DNA of 64,000 nucleotides, taken from the NCBI GenBank assembly GCA_013400155.1, contig VXBM01000042.1, positions 1,253,282 through 1,317,281 of the forward strand, given 5' to 3'. The notes beneath the pieces are model-generated. The model saw nothing but the letters and a program-made list of their open reading frames with translations, made no database searches and was not told where the DNA came from. Source of the DNA: Helopsaltes ochotensis. Its lineage: Eukaryota > Chordata > Aves > Passeriformes > Locustellidae. A program made the translations under genes and the position numbers. Shown here piece after piece: positions 25,469 to 38,100 of this stretch (its first letter is position 1; every line of letters starts with the position of its first letter).

Positions 25469-26752
25469 GTTAATCCCTAGGTGACATCACCTGCCTTCAT
25501 GTTGTGTGCTTAACCATCAGTGGGGGACACTTGTGATAGACAGAAGAGTTTTTCCACATTCCACAAAAGGCAGCAGATAATTAATGACCACATTTCTTTT
25601 TCGATTCACATAAGAGTCACATAGTAGCACTTCTCCAGTATATGGTTAGCCAACTGATCCCTATTTTCTAGCCTACTAGATGCTTAGCGCTCTACAATAG
25701 ACTTTCATTCTGGATTTGACCAAGCAGAGGGGTATAAACATGAGAGCAGTGGCTTGCAACAATTGGTACACATTGTCACTTTGGTATCCCAAGCCATCTG
25801 GCATGCCCCTCTGGACTCAGATCATAAAAGCCCTATTGCCTACAGCCCAGCAGCTTCCTTAGTCACTCTAAGTAGCCTGCTAAATGGGACAACCTTAGAG
25901 CCTAGTTCTGGGATAGAATAACCAGCAAACCCCCTTTTGTCCCAAAGGAAAAGAGAGGAGAGAGCAGAGCAGGGCAGGCCATAGTCCCCATAATACGCGA
26001 ATGAAGTAAGGAGGAAAGATTTAGAAATAGCCATGTTAAAAAGAACTCAGGAGCATCAAACACATTTATGATGATGAAGCAGCAGGTCTAGGGCCAAGCT
26101 AGGAAAACATCCCACAGCTAGAGAGTGAAAATTATATAGAGTAAACATTGCTAATACCACACACAATCTTCCAATCACTACATAGATCCACAAAGTTGAG
26201 GGAGATGTAAGGTGTAGCTGAGAAAACAGTCTATAGATCATAATCCAAATTCATACATCACCACAGACACACTGAAGACTAATGCTCCTATTAGATAGCT
26301 TAAGCTAGATATGAAGCCCAATCCTGGGTATAAATAGAGATCCTGGACCTATGGGCAGAGGGTATGGATGGTGACCACCTCAGGTGTATTAGGGCCATTA
26401 AGGCTATTAATGCACTTCAGGATCACAACACAGGTTTCTCCCATCTTTGCAGTGTGCTTGCATGGGAGAACATCTCTGCTGCTGGTAGGGAAATTGTCCT
26501 GTGTTAAACTCACACAGGAGAATTAAGGAAAATGCAAATTGTTGAGATAACTTGTCCCAATTATCTTGCTAAGTTTAAGCAGTTCAGTATAGAAGCTTTA
26601 GGAATTAAACATTCGCATAGTGTCTGGGTCCTTCTAGAAACTTGTGCTACCTTCCCACTGAATCTACTCTTAGTGTTTCTTTGAGGAACTATTTCTCTTA
26701 ATTTTCAGACCAAAGAATTGCAGCTAGTGTGGAACCACTTGCTGGAGGTGAT

Positions 26753-26829
26753 TGTTTTGTTGTGTTTTGTTTTGTTTTTTTCTCTTAGCTGTCTTGTTTG
26801 TTGTAATTTGGTTTGTTTTTCTTTTCTTG
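26753..26829. repeat. T/G-rich low-complexity tract
   Basis: Repeated GTTTT and TTTGTT units over about 75 bp. Confidence 0.8.
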
Positions 26830-28236
26830 GGAAGCAGTTTACTTCCCCCAAATAGTGTCTGAGAATTTCAGACCTGAACTTCAGACCAATAGTTAAAGGG
26901 GGGAATCCCACCCGTCCCCCACCCCACACTTTCCTAGTCTTTAAAAAATCATTTAATTTATGTTTATACTTTGGAAATTGCCTTAAGAAGGGCCAAAAAT
27001 ATTTAAGTCAAAGCAAAACAGGGTCAAATTGAATGTTTCTATTTGCACTGAGTATTTTTTTAACATGAAAACTTAGAAGTTAGCATTTAGTGTTGAACTT
27101 GGCTTGAATGTTTTCCTTTTACTCATAAACACTGTAATTATTTATATAGGTCACATTATATAATTTTTTTTCCCAGAGGGGAAATCAAGTTTTCATGGGA
27201 AGTGACTTAGCAGGATGAAGTGTTCTGTGCTTCCCATGAGGTTAAAAGTTCAGTCAACTTTATCCCTTGTCATGTTTACTGTATGCACCTTTTGACTTCC
27301 TGCTCAAACTGCAAAATAATGTGTATAAACAGCAGCAAAACAGACAGGAATTGCTAAAAATATGGAGAGAAAAGGAGTTCTAATAAATGATTGGTCGGAA
27401 TGACTTTTTGACCCAGGGTCTCAGGTTGGACAGAAAGGCAGAAATGTAACACCCCTCTGCTGATGCTCCTTCTGCTTATCCACAGTATCAGGACACTTGC
27501 TAAATTTGCTGGCCAAGGGATCACCAGTTAGCCATTCTTCATTGTGCTGAAACCCAGCTAAAACAGATGATTAGTAGGGAGGTAACTGCAGGAGGCTGTG
27601 TGTTCAGAACTGAGACAGTAGTTCAGATCTATCCTTGCTTACAGGTGTGTAAGTTCGGGTTCATGCCATCATGACCTGAAAGATTTACAATCACTTACAA
27701 GCTGCTGGTTTCACCAACAGCTAAGGTCCAAAACATCTTAGCCATTGCTGCAGTCTGCACATTGAGAAGTACAACCTCCGTAAAGTGCCAGAGAACCTCT
27801 TCCAGTATCGGAGATATAACTTGATAGCCAGCATTCAATATCCAAGATATGATAGATCTTGGAAGAGGAGAAAACTGTCAATCTCAGATGCCTTTTGTCA
27901 GTACAACTCAGCAATACAAACCTGAAGGATGATACTGCAGGGCACGTGCACTGCTAGGGAAGTATTTACCCCTTTTCGGCACTCACAGAAGGAACTGCTA
28001 GGTGGATATAGCTACAAGCAGTCCAGGGTCAGGATATGTCCATTACTTCAGACGCAACTATCATCCGGTCATCTATTTATATTTTATACATACTATTTAA
28101 TAGTTGCTATCTATTTTAACAAATGCTTGTTCTTTCCTCCTCTTCATTGCTGACTGCAGAACTGCAGACTTGCCTCCTTCCTGGGAAGGGGTGAGGGTGA
28201 GCTTAGCAAGCAGTACAATTAAAAATGATGGGTGCT

Positions 28237-28298
28237 AAAATGTAATGTAATGTAAAATGTAATGTAATGTAAAATGTAATGTAATGTAAAATGTAATG
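28237..28298. repeat. 17-bp tandem repeat
   Basis: The unit AAAATGTAATGTAATGT occurs three times without change (28237-28253, 28254-28270, 28271-28287), followed by a partial fourth copy. It ends just before the CpG island begins. Confidence 0.95.
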
Positions 28299-28309
28299 AA
28301 GACATTCCC

Positions 28310-29170
28310 TTGTGCCCACCCTGCGAGTCTGTCAGTGCAGGCGAGAGATATTTTTTCCCTCTCGCAGCGAGCAGGGGGGTCGTTTGTCCCTGGGCTCCGC
28401 AGTTCTCCCCGGGATGCCTCCCCGGGAGGGATGCAGGGCGCAGCAGGTGGCCTAGCACGCCGCTGCCCTCGGGACCAGCGCGCTTGGTATTTCTTCCAGC
28501 GCAGAAGAAATCCCGCTCAATCGGGTTCAGCTCCTGATCTGATCCTTGTCGAGCCAAAGCATCNNNNNNNNNNNNNNNNNNNNNNNNNNNNNNNNNNNNN
28601 NNNNNNNNNNNNNNNNNNNNNNNNNNNNNNNNNNNNNNNNNNNNNNNNNNNNNNNNNNNNNNNNNNNNNNNNNNNNNNNNNNNNNNNNNNNNNNNNNNNN
28701 NNNNNNNNNNNNNNNNNNNNNNNNNNNNNNNNNNNNNNNNNNNNNNNNNNNNNNNNNNNNNNNNNNNNNNNNNNNNNNNNNNNNNNNNNNNNNNNNNNNN
28801 NNNNNNNNNNNNNNNNNNNNNNNNNNNNNNNNNNNNNNNNNNNNNNNNNNNNNNNNNNNNNNNNNNNNNNNNNNNNNNNNNNNNNNNNNNNNNNNNNNNN
28901 NNNNNNNNNNNNNNNNNNNNNNNNNNNNNNNNNNNNNNNNNNNNNNNNNNNNNNNNNNNNNNNCCTCGCGGGCCGGGCACGGAGACCGTCTGCCGGCACG
29001 GGGAAACTTGGCGGCGGCGGCGGACAGCCTGCACCGCTGCCCGCCGAGCGTCCCCCGCCTCGGCTGCAGCGGCCGCTGCCCCGCTGGCCGGCGCCAGCCC
29101 TGGGGAGGGCAGCGGAGTGACCGGTCGGGGAGAATGAAGCCCAGGAGGAGGAGACCTGTGCTGGACTTCA
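28310..29170. promoter_or_regulatory. CpG island, likely promoter region between WDFY4 and ARHGAP22
   Basis: Sequence on both sides of the gap is GC-rich with many CpG dinucleotides (for example CTTGGCGGCGGCGGCGG and GCAGCGGCCGCTGCC), in contrast to the AT-rich flanks. It lies between divergent WDFY4 and ARHGAP22 and upstream of ARHGAP22 exon 41920-42119. That position suits a shared or single promoter with first exons of one or both genes. No TATA box or first exon could be fixed, because 400 bases in the middle are missing. Long open frames crossing this region run through N bases and are not evidence of coding. Confidence 0.7.
28564..28963. other. Assembly gap (400 N)
   Basis: A run of exactly 400 N inside the CpG island. 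The round length suggests either an estimated or a default gap size. It may hide the first coding exon of ARHGAP22 and/or the 5' exon of WDFY4. Confidence 0.99.
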
Positions 29171-32100
29171 CAGGCGTGGTCTGCAGTGTCTGAGCTGAGC
29201 AGCAGAAATAAATTTTTTAAAAAAATGTACTCTGTCCTGGGACTCGACATAGCCTTTTCACCCCTGTACTATTTGCTAATGCTGTGTTTCTAACGCTGAA
29301 TTCATTATAGCGGCTGCAGACAGGTGTGTCTAGTTTACCTGCAGCATCCTGGAGAAGCAGTTTGCTGTAGCCCATTATCCTTGCAGGGCTGGATGCAGGA
29401 GGTGGAGATAATCGTTCTGTGAGCTGTGGGCAAGACAAAAGGAAGAAAGGAAAACCTGCCCTGGGTTTGCAACAGATGCTTCGAGCAGTCGTTCACAGCT
29501 CTGAGGTGTAGTGTGCCATGTTTGTAAAGCAGAGAGCTGGGGCTGGGCTGTTGTCTCTATGTCAAATCACCTGGAAGAGATGCTCCGGCAGGGGATGCAT
29601 TCTGTGATCTTCAGGGGCAGCACCAGTTACTCGTTTGACATGGCATTTGTGAATTGTCATTGCCACTCACAAACTAATGACAGTGTCAGGAATATCTTCC
29701 TGTCTATTGGAAACACATTAGGTTCATGTAATTTAGGAGCTAAAGCAAACACAGTCAGAAGGGTATGTAAAGATTAGGGTTTTCTTCAGCCATGCCAGTA
29801 TTGTCAAATAGGAAAAGTATCACTGCTTCTAGGTACTGTGATTCCAAGACAGGTATCTTCAGCCAAATGTCATTGCATCGTATATTGAAAGCCGTATTAC
29901 ATGATGAACAGTCCTTAAAATACCAACAGCCTATTAAATAGCTGTTAGCATCTTGGAAAGAAGCAGCTTCCTGCCGTCTGGAGGTGTCAGGATCAGATAT
30001 GTACTGCTGCACCCACAGTAAAGTCATAAGTACTTACGTTTTAGTTACACAGTGTTGTAGAAGTTCATCAAGTCTCCTTTAGATGCTGCCTCTTTGCCAT
30101 CCCCCTTCTAAGGAAGTCTTTTAATATATGTGTTATCCATCATTCCTGGTAGCTATTACAGCTCTGGTGAGACAAGCCAGGTGATGCTACTAAGGTCGTA
30201 CAGGAAGGCTGTGTCATGCCTGCCATTCTCCCACTTTCTTCAAATCACCTGGAAGAGACTAATTTGTGTTTAATATATATTGAAGTTGAGTTATGGGGCA
30301 GATGTCCTAGATCCCTAGGGGCTACTGATACTTAGGGAACAAACTATGGTTTACCTTTTTGATTCAATTTCAATTTATAGCAGTATGTGTCATTCTCTCT
30401 GGGTTTCATTAACTGTGCATAGGTAAGTTTATTTCTGAATGAATTTAGAACTCCTGAAAAGAGATGGGATGCTGGGTTTGGAAACTTCAGGAGTTTTCTT
30501 ACTTTTGCAATGCTGTGGTAAAGCACTGGTAACCTCTTGCAAAGCTTACCAAGTAAGATCTAATCCTGCAAGGTTCTTCTATAGCTCTTGTTCACAGGAA
30601 CTATAAACAGGCCATGCTGGAGATGCTTCTTGAAGGTAAGTGTCACACCTTGCAAGACTGAGCTGAATAAGAAATGGCAATTCATGCACCCTGGAGTCTC
30701 TGCTGGGATTGCTGATGAAGATTCAGGTGATAAACAGTGGACAAGCAAAATACTCAGAAGGCTGTGAGAATGTTCTGCGTACAGTGAGCATCAACAAGGG
30801 CAGTTAATCTGCTGCAAGCTGCTGCAGGAGTTTGGGTGACTTTTCAGAGTAGTGGCTCTTAGCTCTGCCATTGAGGACTCAGTTGTGGAAGGGAGAGAAT
30901 GTGACTTCTCTGAGCAGAGAGATCGAAGAGAAGGGACAAGGAGGGATACTCAGGGTACAGCCTGTGGTTTTGCTTGAGTGTGACAGAAGGCAGCAATGTG
31001 GCTGAACCTGGGGATGGATATTCATGTATTTGCAGAGTTCCTGAGGTTCAAACCCCTATGTGTGTATGGCAGGCTAGCTCCTTGCTTCAGGCTCCCCGCA
31101 TTTGTGCAAACAGGAATGCTTCATCAACTTCTCTTTTATTTCCAATTCTCTGTTGAGAATGTACGTTTAAACATCTGATGCTGTCATTTTTGTTTGACTT
31201 GTAGATTGTCCTTAAGAAAGCTCCTGGTTTTAAAAATACTCAGTGCGTGGTCTGGACCTGAGCCTGATATCCAGGGTGTAGTTCCCAATGTCTGTGAATG
31301 GGACAGCAGAGAAAAAAAGATAATTTGCCTTACTAAAAGTAACTATCAAGTATAAGGCAGTCCTTGCTCTTCCACCAGCAACCTCACATCTGTAACTCCT
31401 AAATACGTGTTCAGAGGTACATGTTCTTTTCATAAGATCTGTGAACGTGTAGAATCTAACAGATGGAAAATCTTAATGTGCATAAATCAGCCTTCTGGGA
31501 AATCATTCATTCTGGCTAGGTCTGAATGGATTTTGCATTATTTTTTCATCTACAGGGGTTCATGCACAGCAATTGGTGGAGTCCAGGATCCCAAAATAAG
31601 TGACTGTAATGGAAAACATCTATTTTCACATTCTTATGTGATAAGGCATAAAAATATACCCTTGCAGAGTGCAGACAAGAGAACCTTCTGTATAGATTAG
31701 AGGGAAGGCCTTTTTCAGACTGTATCCTTCAGTCTCAAGCAATGCCTTTTTAGTTTTAAGAGATTAAAAAATAAAGCATTTGATTTTTTGGCTTTAAAAG
31801 TCCCCAAAAGTTGCCAGCCCAGTTGCATTTGAATGTGCTAGAAAATGGAAGCTGAACTGATTACAGGCTTATGCATTTGTATTTTAATAAGTAATTTAAT
31901 TGCCCTCTTTAGAAAGAGAGTTAGCCTGCTGCCATGTTATATAATTTACAGTATTTCTGTCTTCAGCACAGTCTGTCTCAGTTGTAGAGGCACTAATGAT
32001 AACGCTTCTCCCCTTATTAGGACTTTGTACTTTTGGGTGACACTCTGACTTATTTTTGTGACATGCTCGTATATATGTTACAGTATGTTGAAATTCCCCT

Positions 32101-35100
32101 TACAGTCATACTAACAAAAATTTTTGTCTGTTATAATCAAAACTTAGAGTCTGGAAAATGTTATCAGAGACATTTTGGTTAGTTGGGCTGGTGCAAATAT
32201 ACTGATATCCTTCACGTCCCTGTAGTAGAACAGAGCTATTTCCCTCACACTGTGTGCAGAGCCATGCTTTCACTAGCCAGTGAAGGATGGAAAAGGAGAG
32301 CTCTCCTGTGTCTGGTGCCCCTGACCAAATGCCAGCTTAGCACCTGCAGCCTCAGCTCTGCACAGGGCAGCACTGGTGCCTCCACAGCCCTGGTTCGGGG
32401 GGCTGGTGCTGCACACAGCTATCCCAGAGCACGAGGGAGGCCAGCGCCTTGGCACCTCCAGCCTGCCAGGCAAATGGTAACACCCAGGTTCTCACTCCTG
32501 GAACCAAGGTAAACAGCCCTGGAGCTACAAACTCCTCCAAACCCTTCCTTCAGCCCTCGGCACCCACCAACACTGCCGGGAGCACAGGAGGCTGGGGGTG
32601 GGAGCAGTCAGAGTGGCTCCTGCAGCTGGCAGAGCGGAGCCACGGGAAATGAGGAGCCCACCTGTGAGGGGGCAGCTCACTGCCCCACATCCTTACATGG
32701 GAGAGCCTTGAAGGCAGGAGAGGCAAGGTGGGGAGCTCTTCTCTGAAAACATATGGGGGTAAAAGGCAAGGATGAGGTGTTGGTAAGTATAATTTGGTTT
32801 ATAGCTCAATTTGGTGGAGGAAGACATCTCTGAGATAGGGGGGAGCAGGAGGAGGTGGTAGTAGGGCTGCCTGTGGCATGAGCCTGGGTTTTGTCATGTT
32901 GCTTTGGAGGAGCTTGGGGTGAAAATGCTGCGTTTAACTTAAAATCCTAAGTACAGGGGCTGTGGAGGGAGGCATTGGGTTGGACTTGGTGCAGTATTGG
33001 ATTAACTGCCCTGAAGGCAGTGTGAAGAAACAGGACCAGACTAAGGGGTAAAGTAGGGGACAAGTAAACTACAAGGGTCCCTTCTCACTGTGTGCAGCCC
33101 TAGGGAGATAGATGAAGCATGGAGTTACTTTTGTTCCTTGGTACAGGGTGAGGCTCCTAGCACTGTGCTGCTCTAGTGCAGGGGTGTGTGGCAATGAGCT
33201 GTGTTACAAGCTCTGGGCTCTATTTTTTTTGTCTCTCTTGTCTTGAGACAGTGTCTGTGTGCATATAGAGACAGGGTCAAGAAAATGATGTTTGTGAGAT
33301 TCATTCAGAGACAGGTTCAGATTCTCACTCTTGCTCCATGGCATGTCCTATGAAGATGGACATGAGTTGTTCAAAGGTGTAATCCTCTCATCTCTGTAGA
33401 GATACCCCTCTCCAATTGGATTCATGGTGTGTGCTGGAGTAATTGCTGCTCTTGGCAATAGCAGCTTTCTGTCCCTGCCTGAAGGCTCAGGCAGGCAGTC
33501 ATTCTCCTTAGAAAAAGCCCTGAAAAGTTTGCAGGCAGGCACCAGCTTATTAAGCACAGGCAATCTGAATTTGAAATAAAGAACCATAGCCTCACCTCCT
33601 GGGGGGGGAACGGGGTCTTGAGAAAGAGCAGTAATTCAACTGTAAGGGCAGCTGGGCTGCTGCGGAGAGCACTTGTGGGGAGGGAATTAAATATTAAAAA
33701 ATCGCAAAGCCATAGGCTCGCTAATTACTAATAGAACATCACTGAGGGAGTACAGGATAAAACTGGCAGCCCATGTCTAAACAGCACAGTGGAAGGGCTA
33801 CAAATGCCAGCATCTCGCTCCTGAGAGGACAGTCACCTGCACTTTTACTACCTGTATAAATGTATTACTCTTTCTAAGATTACTACCAGAATGACTTTCT
33901 TTCCTTGCTGGCTTTCCCCTTACATTTATGGTAAATTATAGGCAAGCACAGCAGCATAAACAATTTGTGTTCTTCAGCACCCTGCAGTATGAGTAGGGGT
34001 AGTGTGATGCAAGAATAAGGTGGGAAAGGGAAACTCCTTCATGAGCCTGCAGTGTGAGTTATCTACTGAGCTGGAAGAGGAAAGGATCTGTGCCTAGACT
34101 CTGCCCAGGCCTGCACATATTTAAGTATTTAAAACTAACATGGAGGAGGGAGGTTCCTGCTGGCAGTCTCTCTAACATGTATTCCTTCCACAGAGCTTTT
34201 CTGTGCATCCTTTGTACCCAATGAGCTGTAAATTAGTCTTTATGAAGATCTCCTCTAAAGAAAGGAGATACTAGGTTTTTGCTGTGGTTGAAAAAAGTTA
34301 TTTGTAATATCCTTCCAGGTGTTAAGAATTGTTATGTTTCACTAAGATTGTCATCCTGTGAACTGGTACTGAAGTTAAAAAAAAAAAACAAACAACCCAT
34401 GGTATAAGAAATAAATTACAAAGAAGCTGCCTATGTTGTTTCTAAAGTGAGAGCTGATTTTGTTGCATAGGAAAAGGATTGGGTTGCTCATGATCCCTTG
34501 GGAAGATCTGTAGGCACAGGGTTAGTACTCCTTTGCAAACCTCCGGTTTAGGAGGAGCCACTTTTGCTTTTTTAACCAGTGATGTCACAAATTATGGCTC
34601 AATAATCTGAGTACTTAGATTCAGAGTATGAATTAATGTAGGAATAAGAATTCCTATATTTCTTTTGCCTTTGTCCCCCAGACTAACACTGGCAGTACAG
34701 CAAGTCACGTAGTCAGCTGTTGCACACAATAAGAAGCAGGATTTGTTTGCACATTAAAAACAGGTAAAACAGTGTTGAAATAGGCACACTGAGCTCTTGG
34801 TTCCATGTTATGCCCTGAAAAGTAGGATAGGAGTGAATACCCTCCTGATCTTTGGTGACTGAAAGAAGAGAAACACAATATTGTGGCTGCATTCAGGGAA
34901 GTTTATTACTGAAAGTGGCTGGGTTCTAGTATCACTTCATCTTATAGCCAATTGCTAGCAAAAGGCCTTGAGAGAGTTTTCTCTACTTTTTTCAGTCCAG
35001 AATAATTTTGGAAAGTGGTATCCTGTGGAGCAGGGTGGACGAATGTCTTTGGTGCTCATAGCATCAATTTTAGGAACCATTGATGTTGGCAGTCACTGTG

Positions 35101-38100
35101 TGAAGAATATGGTCTATGTGCTTGGCATGGCACAGACAGTGTTTAACAAAAGCACATGGGTGATGAGAATGCCTCTGAGGAGCCTGAGATTTTACACTGC
35201 AGTGGACCTATGCCTAAGCTGCATCTGTAGTGTTGTAGAGATACAATTTTGATCAAGACTCCCCACAGTATTTGGTGCTGTACAGGCTCGGGCCACAATC
35301 CCAGCTCCAAACTGAATATTACTGTGGTCAGCATTTTTTTGTTTGTTCCTTAATCTACCGTGACTGGAAAGATTATTAAAAATTAATAGCCATAGCCATT
35401 GGGAGGATTACAAGGGGCTTTTGCTGATTGCAGAGGGAGTTCAAGGTATTCATTTGGCCTTCCTTCTCTGACCTGATTTGACTCACTAAAATACCAGGAA
35501 GAAAAAAAATCCTACAACTTTTTATCATTCCAGTGAGGAACTTTTCTTATAAAATGGTCTCACCTTGTCAGTGTGGGAATGCACGGCTGGGTGTATTGGC
35601 AGATGGAAAGAGCAGAGTGGAAGCAGGAAGAAAGAAATAAGACTCCTTTTCTTCTGGCAGTGGTGAGCTGTAGCTCAGTGTGGTTGTCCATGGGATTACA
35701 AGAGCTTTTCCAGCAACAGAGATGCCTTCAGCAGTGTGGGGTATGCAGTTCTCTTGTCAGGCATGCAATTTTAACCAACCAGATAGAGAAGATGCATAGC
35801 TTTCTAGAGGTTGTGCCAGGGTTCAGTGAGAGCGGAGAGCTGGTGCTTGGGTTTGCTACATAACATTGTAGTCCATAGTGTCTAACAGGTGCACGTGCTT
35901 TAAAGCAGCACATCAAATAGCTGCGACCTAAGTGCTGATCTGTCCTCTGAATAGTCTGCAGGGGATCCAGATGGGAGATCTCAGAGGATACCGCAGATAA
36001 TGGGACTTTAAAATATGAACTTTTGCTGGGAGCAGTTTCTGTACTTGTTCTTGTACTATCAATATGGTCTGTAACTCTGGATTTGTAATAATAAAGGACA
36101 TGGGCTATTTCACTTTACTAGATTGTAAATTGGTAGGTCAATCTGTTGTAGCAGAAAGAATTAAGTCATTATCCTTCCATCTTGGCACTTATCCACGATC
36201 TATTGCTAGTGGTTTGAAAAGACTGGCATGGCTTTGTGGATTTGCAGGGCAGTTTTGTGAACAGCTGGTGGCAGGTTACCTGCAGTATTTAGGGTTTGTT
36301 CATTGACACGTGTCAAAATCACCACACATTCCTACAACCTGAAGCAGTAATTCAAAGTTTTTTACAAATGCAAGGTTAAACAGAGTCATAGTTTTCCTAC
36401 ATATTCTACAAAGGAAATACTGTGAGCTTGTTGAATATTGATGGAAAACCTGAGCCAGCTCTGATGACCCTAAAAAAGGCTGTAGGCAACTTTTAGTGTG
36501 TGTTGTTGTGCCTGAGCTTATGGCACAGTTGGGCAGCACAGCTTTCAGTACCAGATACAGTCATGTGTATTCCAGCAGCGTTGTTTGGGTGTGCCTAACC
36601 TGTGTACTGGCAGGAAACCTTGCCTCCCTTTCTGCCAGGTACTGTCAGCATGTTCACCCTTAAAACATGCTGATATCAAGAATTTTGTATCAGTCTAGTG
36701 TTAGTCTTCAGAATTTGGTGCTCATGCAGTTTGCTTGTTTGTTTCTGTAGAGATTGCTACTCTGTCTTGAGGGAACTAAAAGCCCTTTGCAGTTCCTTAT
36801 AACTGATGTTATTCTAGTTGCCTAAAAATATCTTGTCACCAACCGCTTCAAATATTCTGCCTCTAATTCTCTGCTTATTGTCTTAAAGATGCTTAATTCT
36901 CAGATTGTACGAGGAACTACCTTGGTTTTGTTTGTGCTTACTGACTCTGGTATCTTAGCAATCAAATTCAAAGACAAATATGGTTCTGTGATGGACACAG
37001 AAAAATCTAAACCAAGTATTTTATTTCCTATTTAGTGAAAGGAAATTCAGTATCTCTTTATAGGCATATTACCTGCATTTCCAGTGAATCCTTTTTATAA
37101 GGCCAAATTTGAATTAAATAAACCAAACTGAGAATATCCTTTATAGTATGGGAAGCCACTTCCCTTTGTGACTAGTACTTTAAACCAAGACTATATTAGA
37201 AATAATATGTAGTGTCACTGTGTCATCAGACTGAAGGAACACCAGAGCAAAGTGCCTTTATTGTAGGACAGTTTGTCGGCCAAAATCAATTATAATGACT
37301 ATATTGATTTTAGCTAATTGCCTATGAAATTTCAAAAGATTACATCTTTAATTGATATTGAATTGCATTGATTTGATTGATTTCCATGTCTGGTTTAAGT
37401 AAGTACTTAGTGAGTGCTCAAATCTCTAGTAGTGTTCAGAGCTGGGAGTGGGAGAAGGGGAGCAGAAGAGATTGTATAATATTGCCAGGCAGGATTGAAC
37501 TCAGGAAGGGGGGATGGTATGGATAGGGAAGGGAAGATGTTGTCTCTGTTATGTGCATATTCAGGGTAGAAAATAGATGTGATGAGAAAACAGGAATGTG
37601 GATATTGCTTGGGGGCAGGTCTGAGTTGCCGAGGAACTCTTGTAGTGGTGTATGGCTCTCTGGATAGGGATTGCTGCCTCTTTAAGGAGTGGCAGGGTGG
37701 CTCCATCCAATTCTACCCATCCGCTCCTTAGGATAATGCTTGATTTTACTGTTAAAGGCATGGCAACCAAGTATGGGCTTTTGGAGGGGAGTTTATTTAG
37801 TGTAGGCTCAGGTATTAGCACAAAGTTGAGCAACACTTCACTGCCTTGCCTGATATTCCTCCTCCCATCTTTATCTGGATATGAAGAACTTCCATGTGCC
37901 GGTGTCAGCTCCAGTCGTAGGAGTAATTTCGAGGTCTGTAATTCTGATCCTTGCCTTACATAATGATTCAGCATCCCCAAAGGGCTTGACTCGTTAGTGC
38001 CACCTGTGGGTCTGCCCGGTCTGTTGTTACCTTGCCGTGCTGCAATTGCCTTGGTTCCCTGCTGCTCGCTGGGTATGGGCTGGGTTCGTGGCTGGCATTT

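Larger units (their letters stand above)
10252..28236. other. Non-coding stretch between WDFY4 coding start and CpG island
   Basis: About 18 kb without a recognisable coding exon. It is either intergenic or the 5' intron of WDFY4, since the ATG exon begins with a splice acceptor. Open frames up to 170 codons (for example 17010-17522) lack splice context or similarity. It contains simple repeats, an old CR1 fragment near 22.3 kb, perfect palindromes near 23.5 and 24.5 kb and a candidate CTCF motif at 19665, each listed separately. Confidence 0.75.

Noticed and set aside
28438..28453. ATG CAG GGC GCA GCA G|GT as a first coding exon of ARHGAP22
   Set aside because: The phase would fit exon 41920, but the GTGGCC donor is weak and the peptide does not resemble the known ARHGAP22 start.
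29134..29193. ATG with MKPRRRRPVLDF as a coding first exon
   Set aside because: There is no convincing GT donor before the stop. It could be only a short upstream ORF.
28219..29250. Long open frames of up to 343 codons on both strands in the CpG island
   Set aside because: They run through 400 N bases translated as unknown residues, and GC-rich sequence lacks stop codons by composition. The translated ends show no family similarity.
32183..32652. Overlapping open frames of 60-109 codons in a GC-richer patch
   Set aside because: Several frames on both strands are open at once, as expected from composition. No homology or clear exon boundaries.
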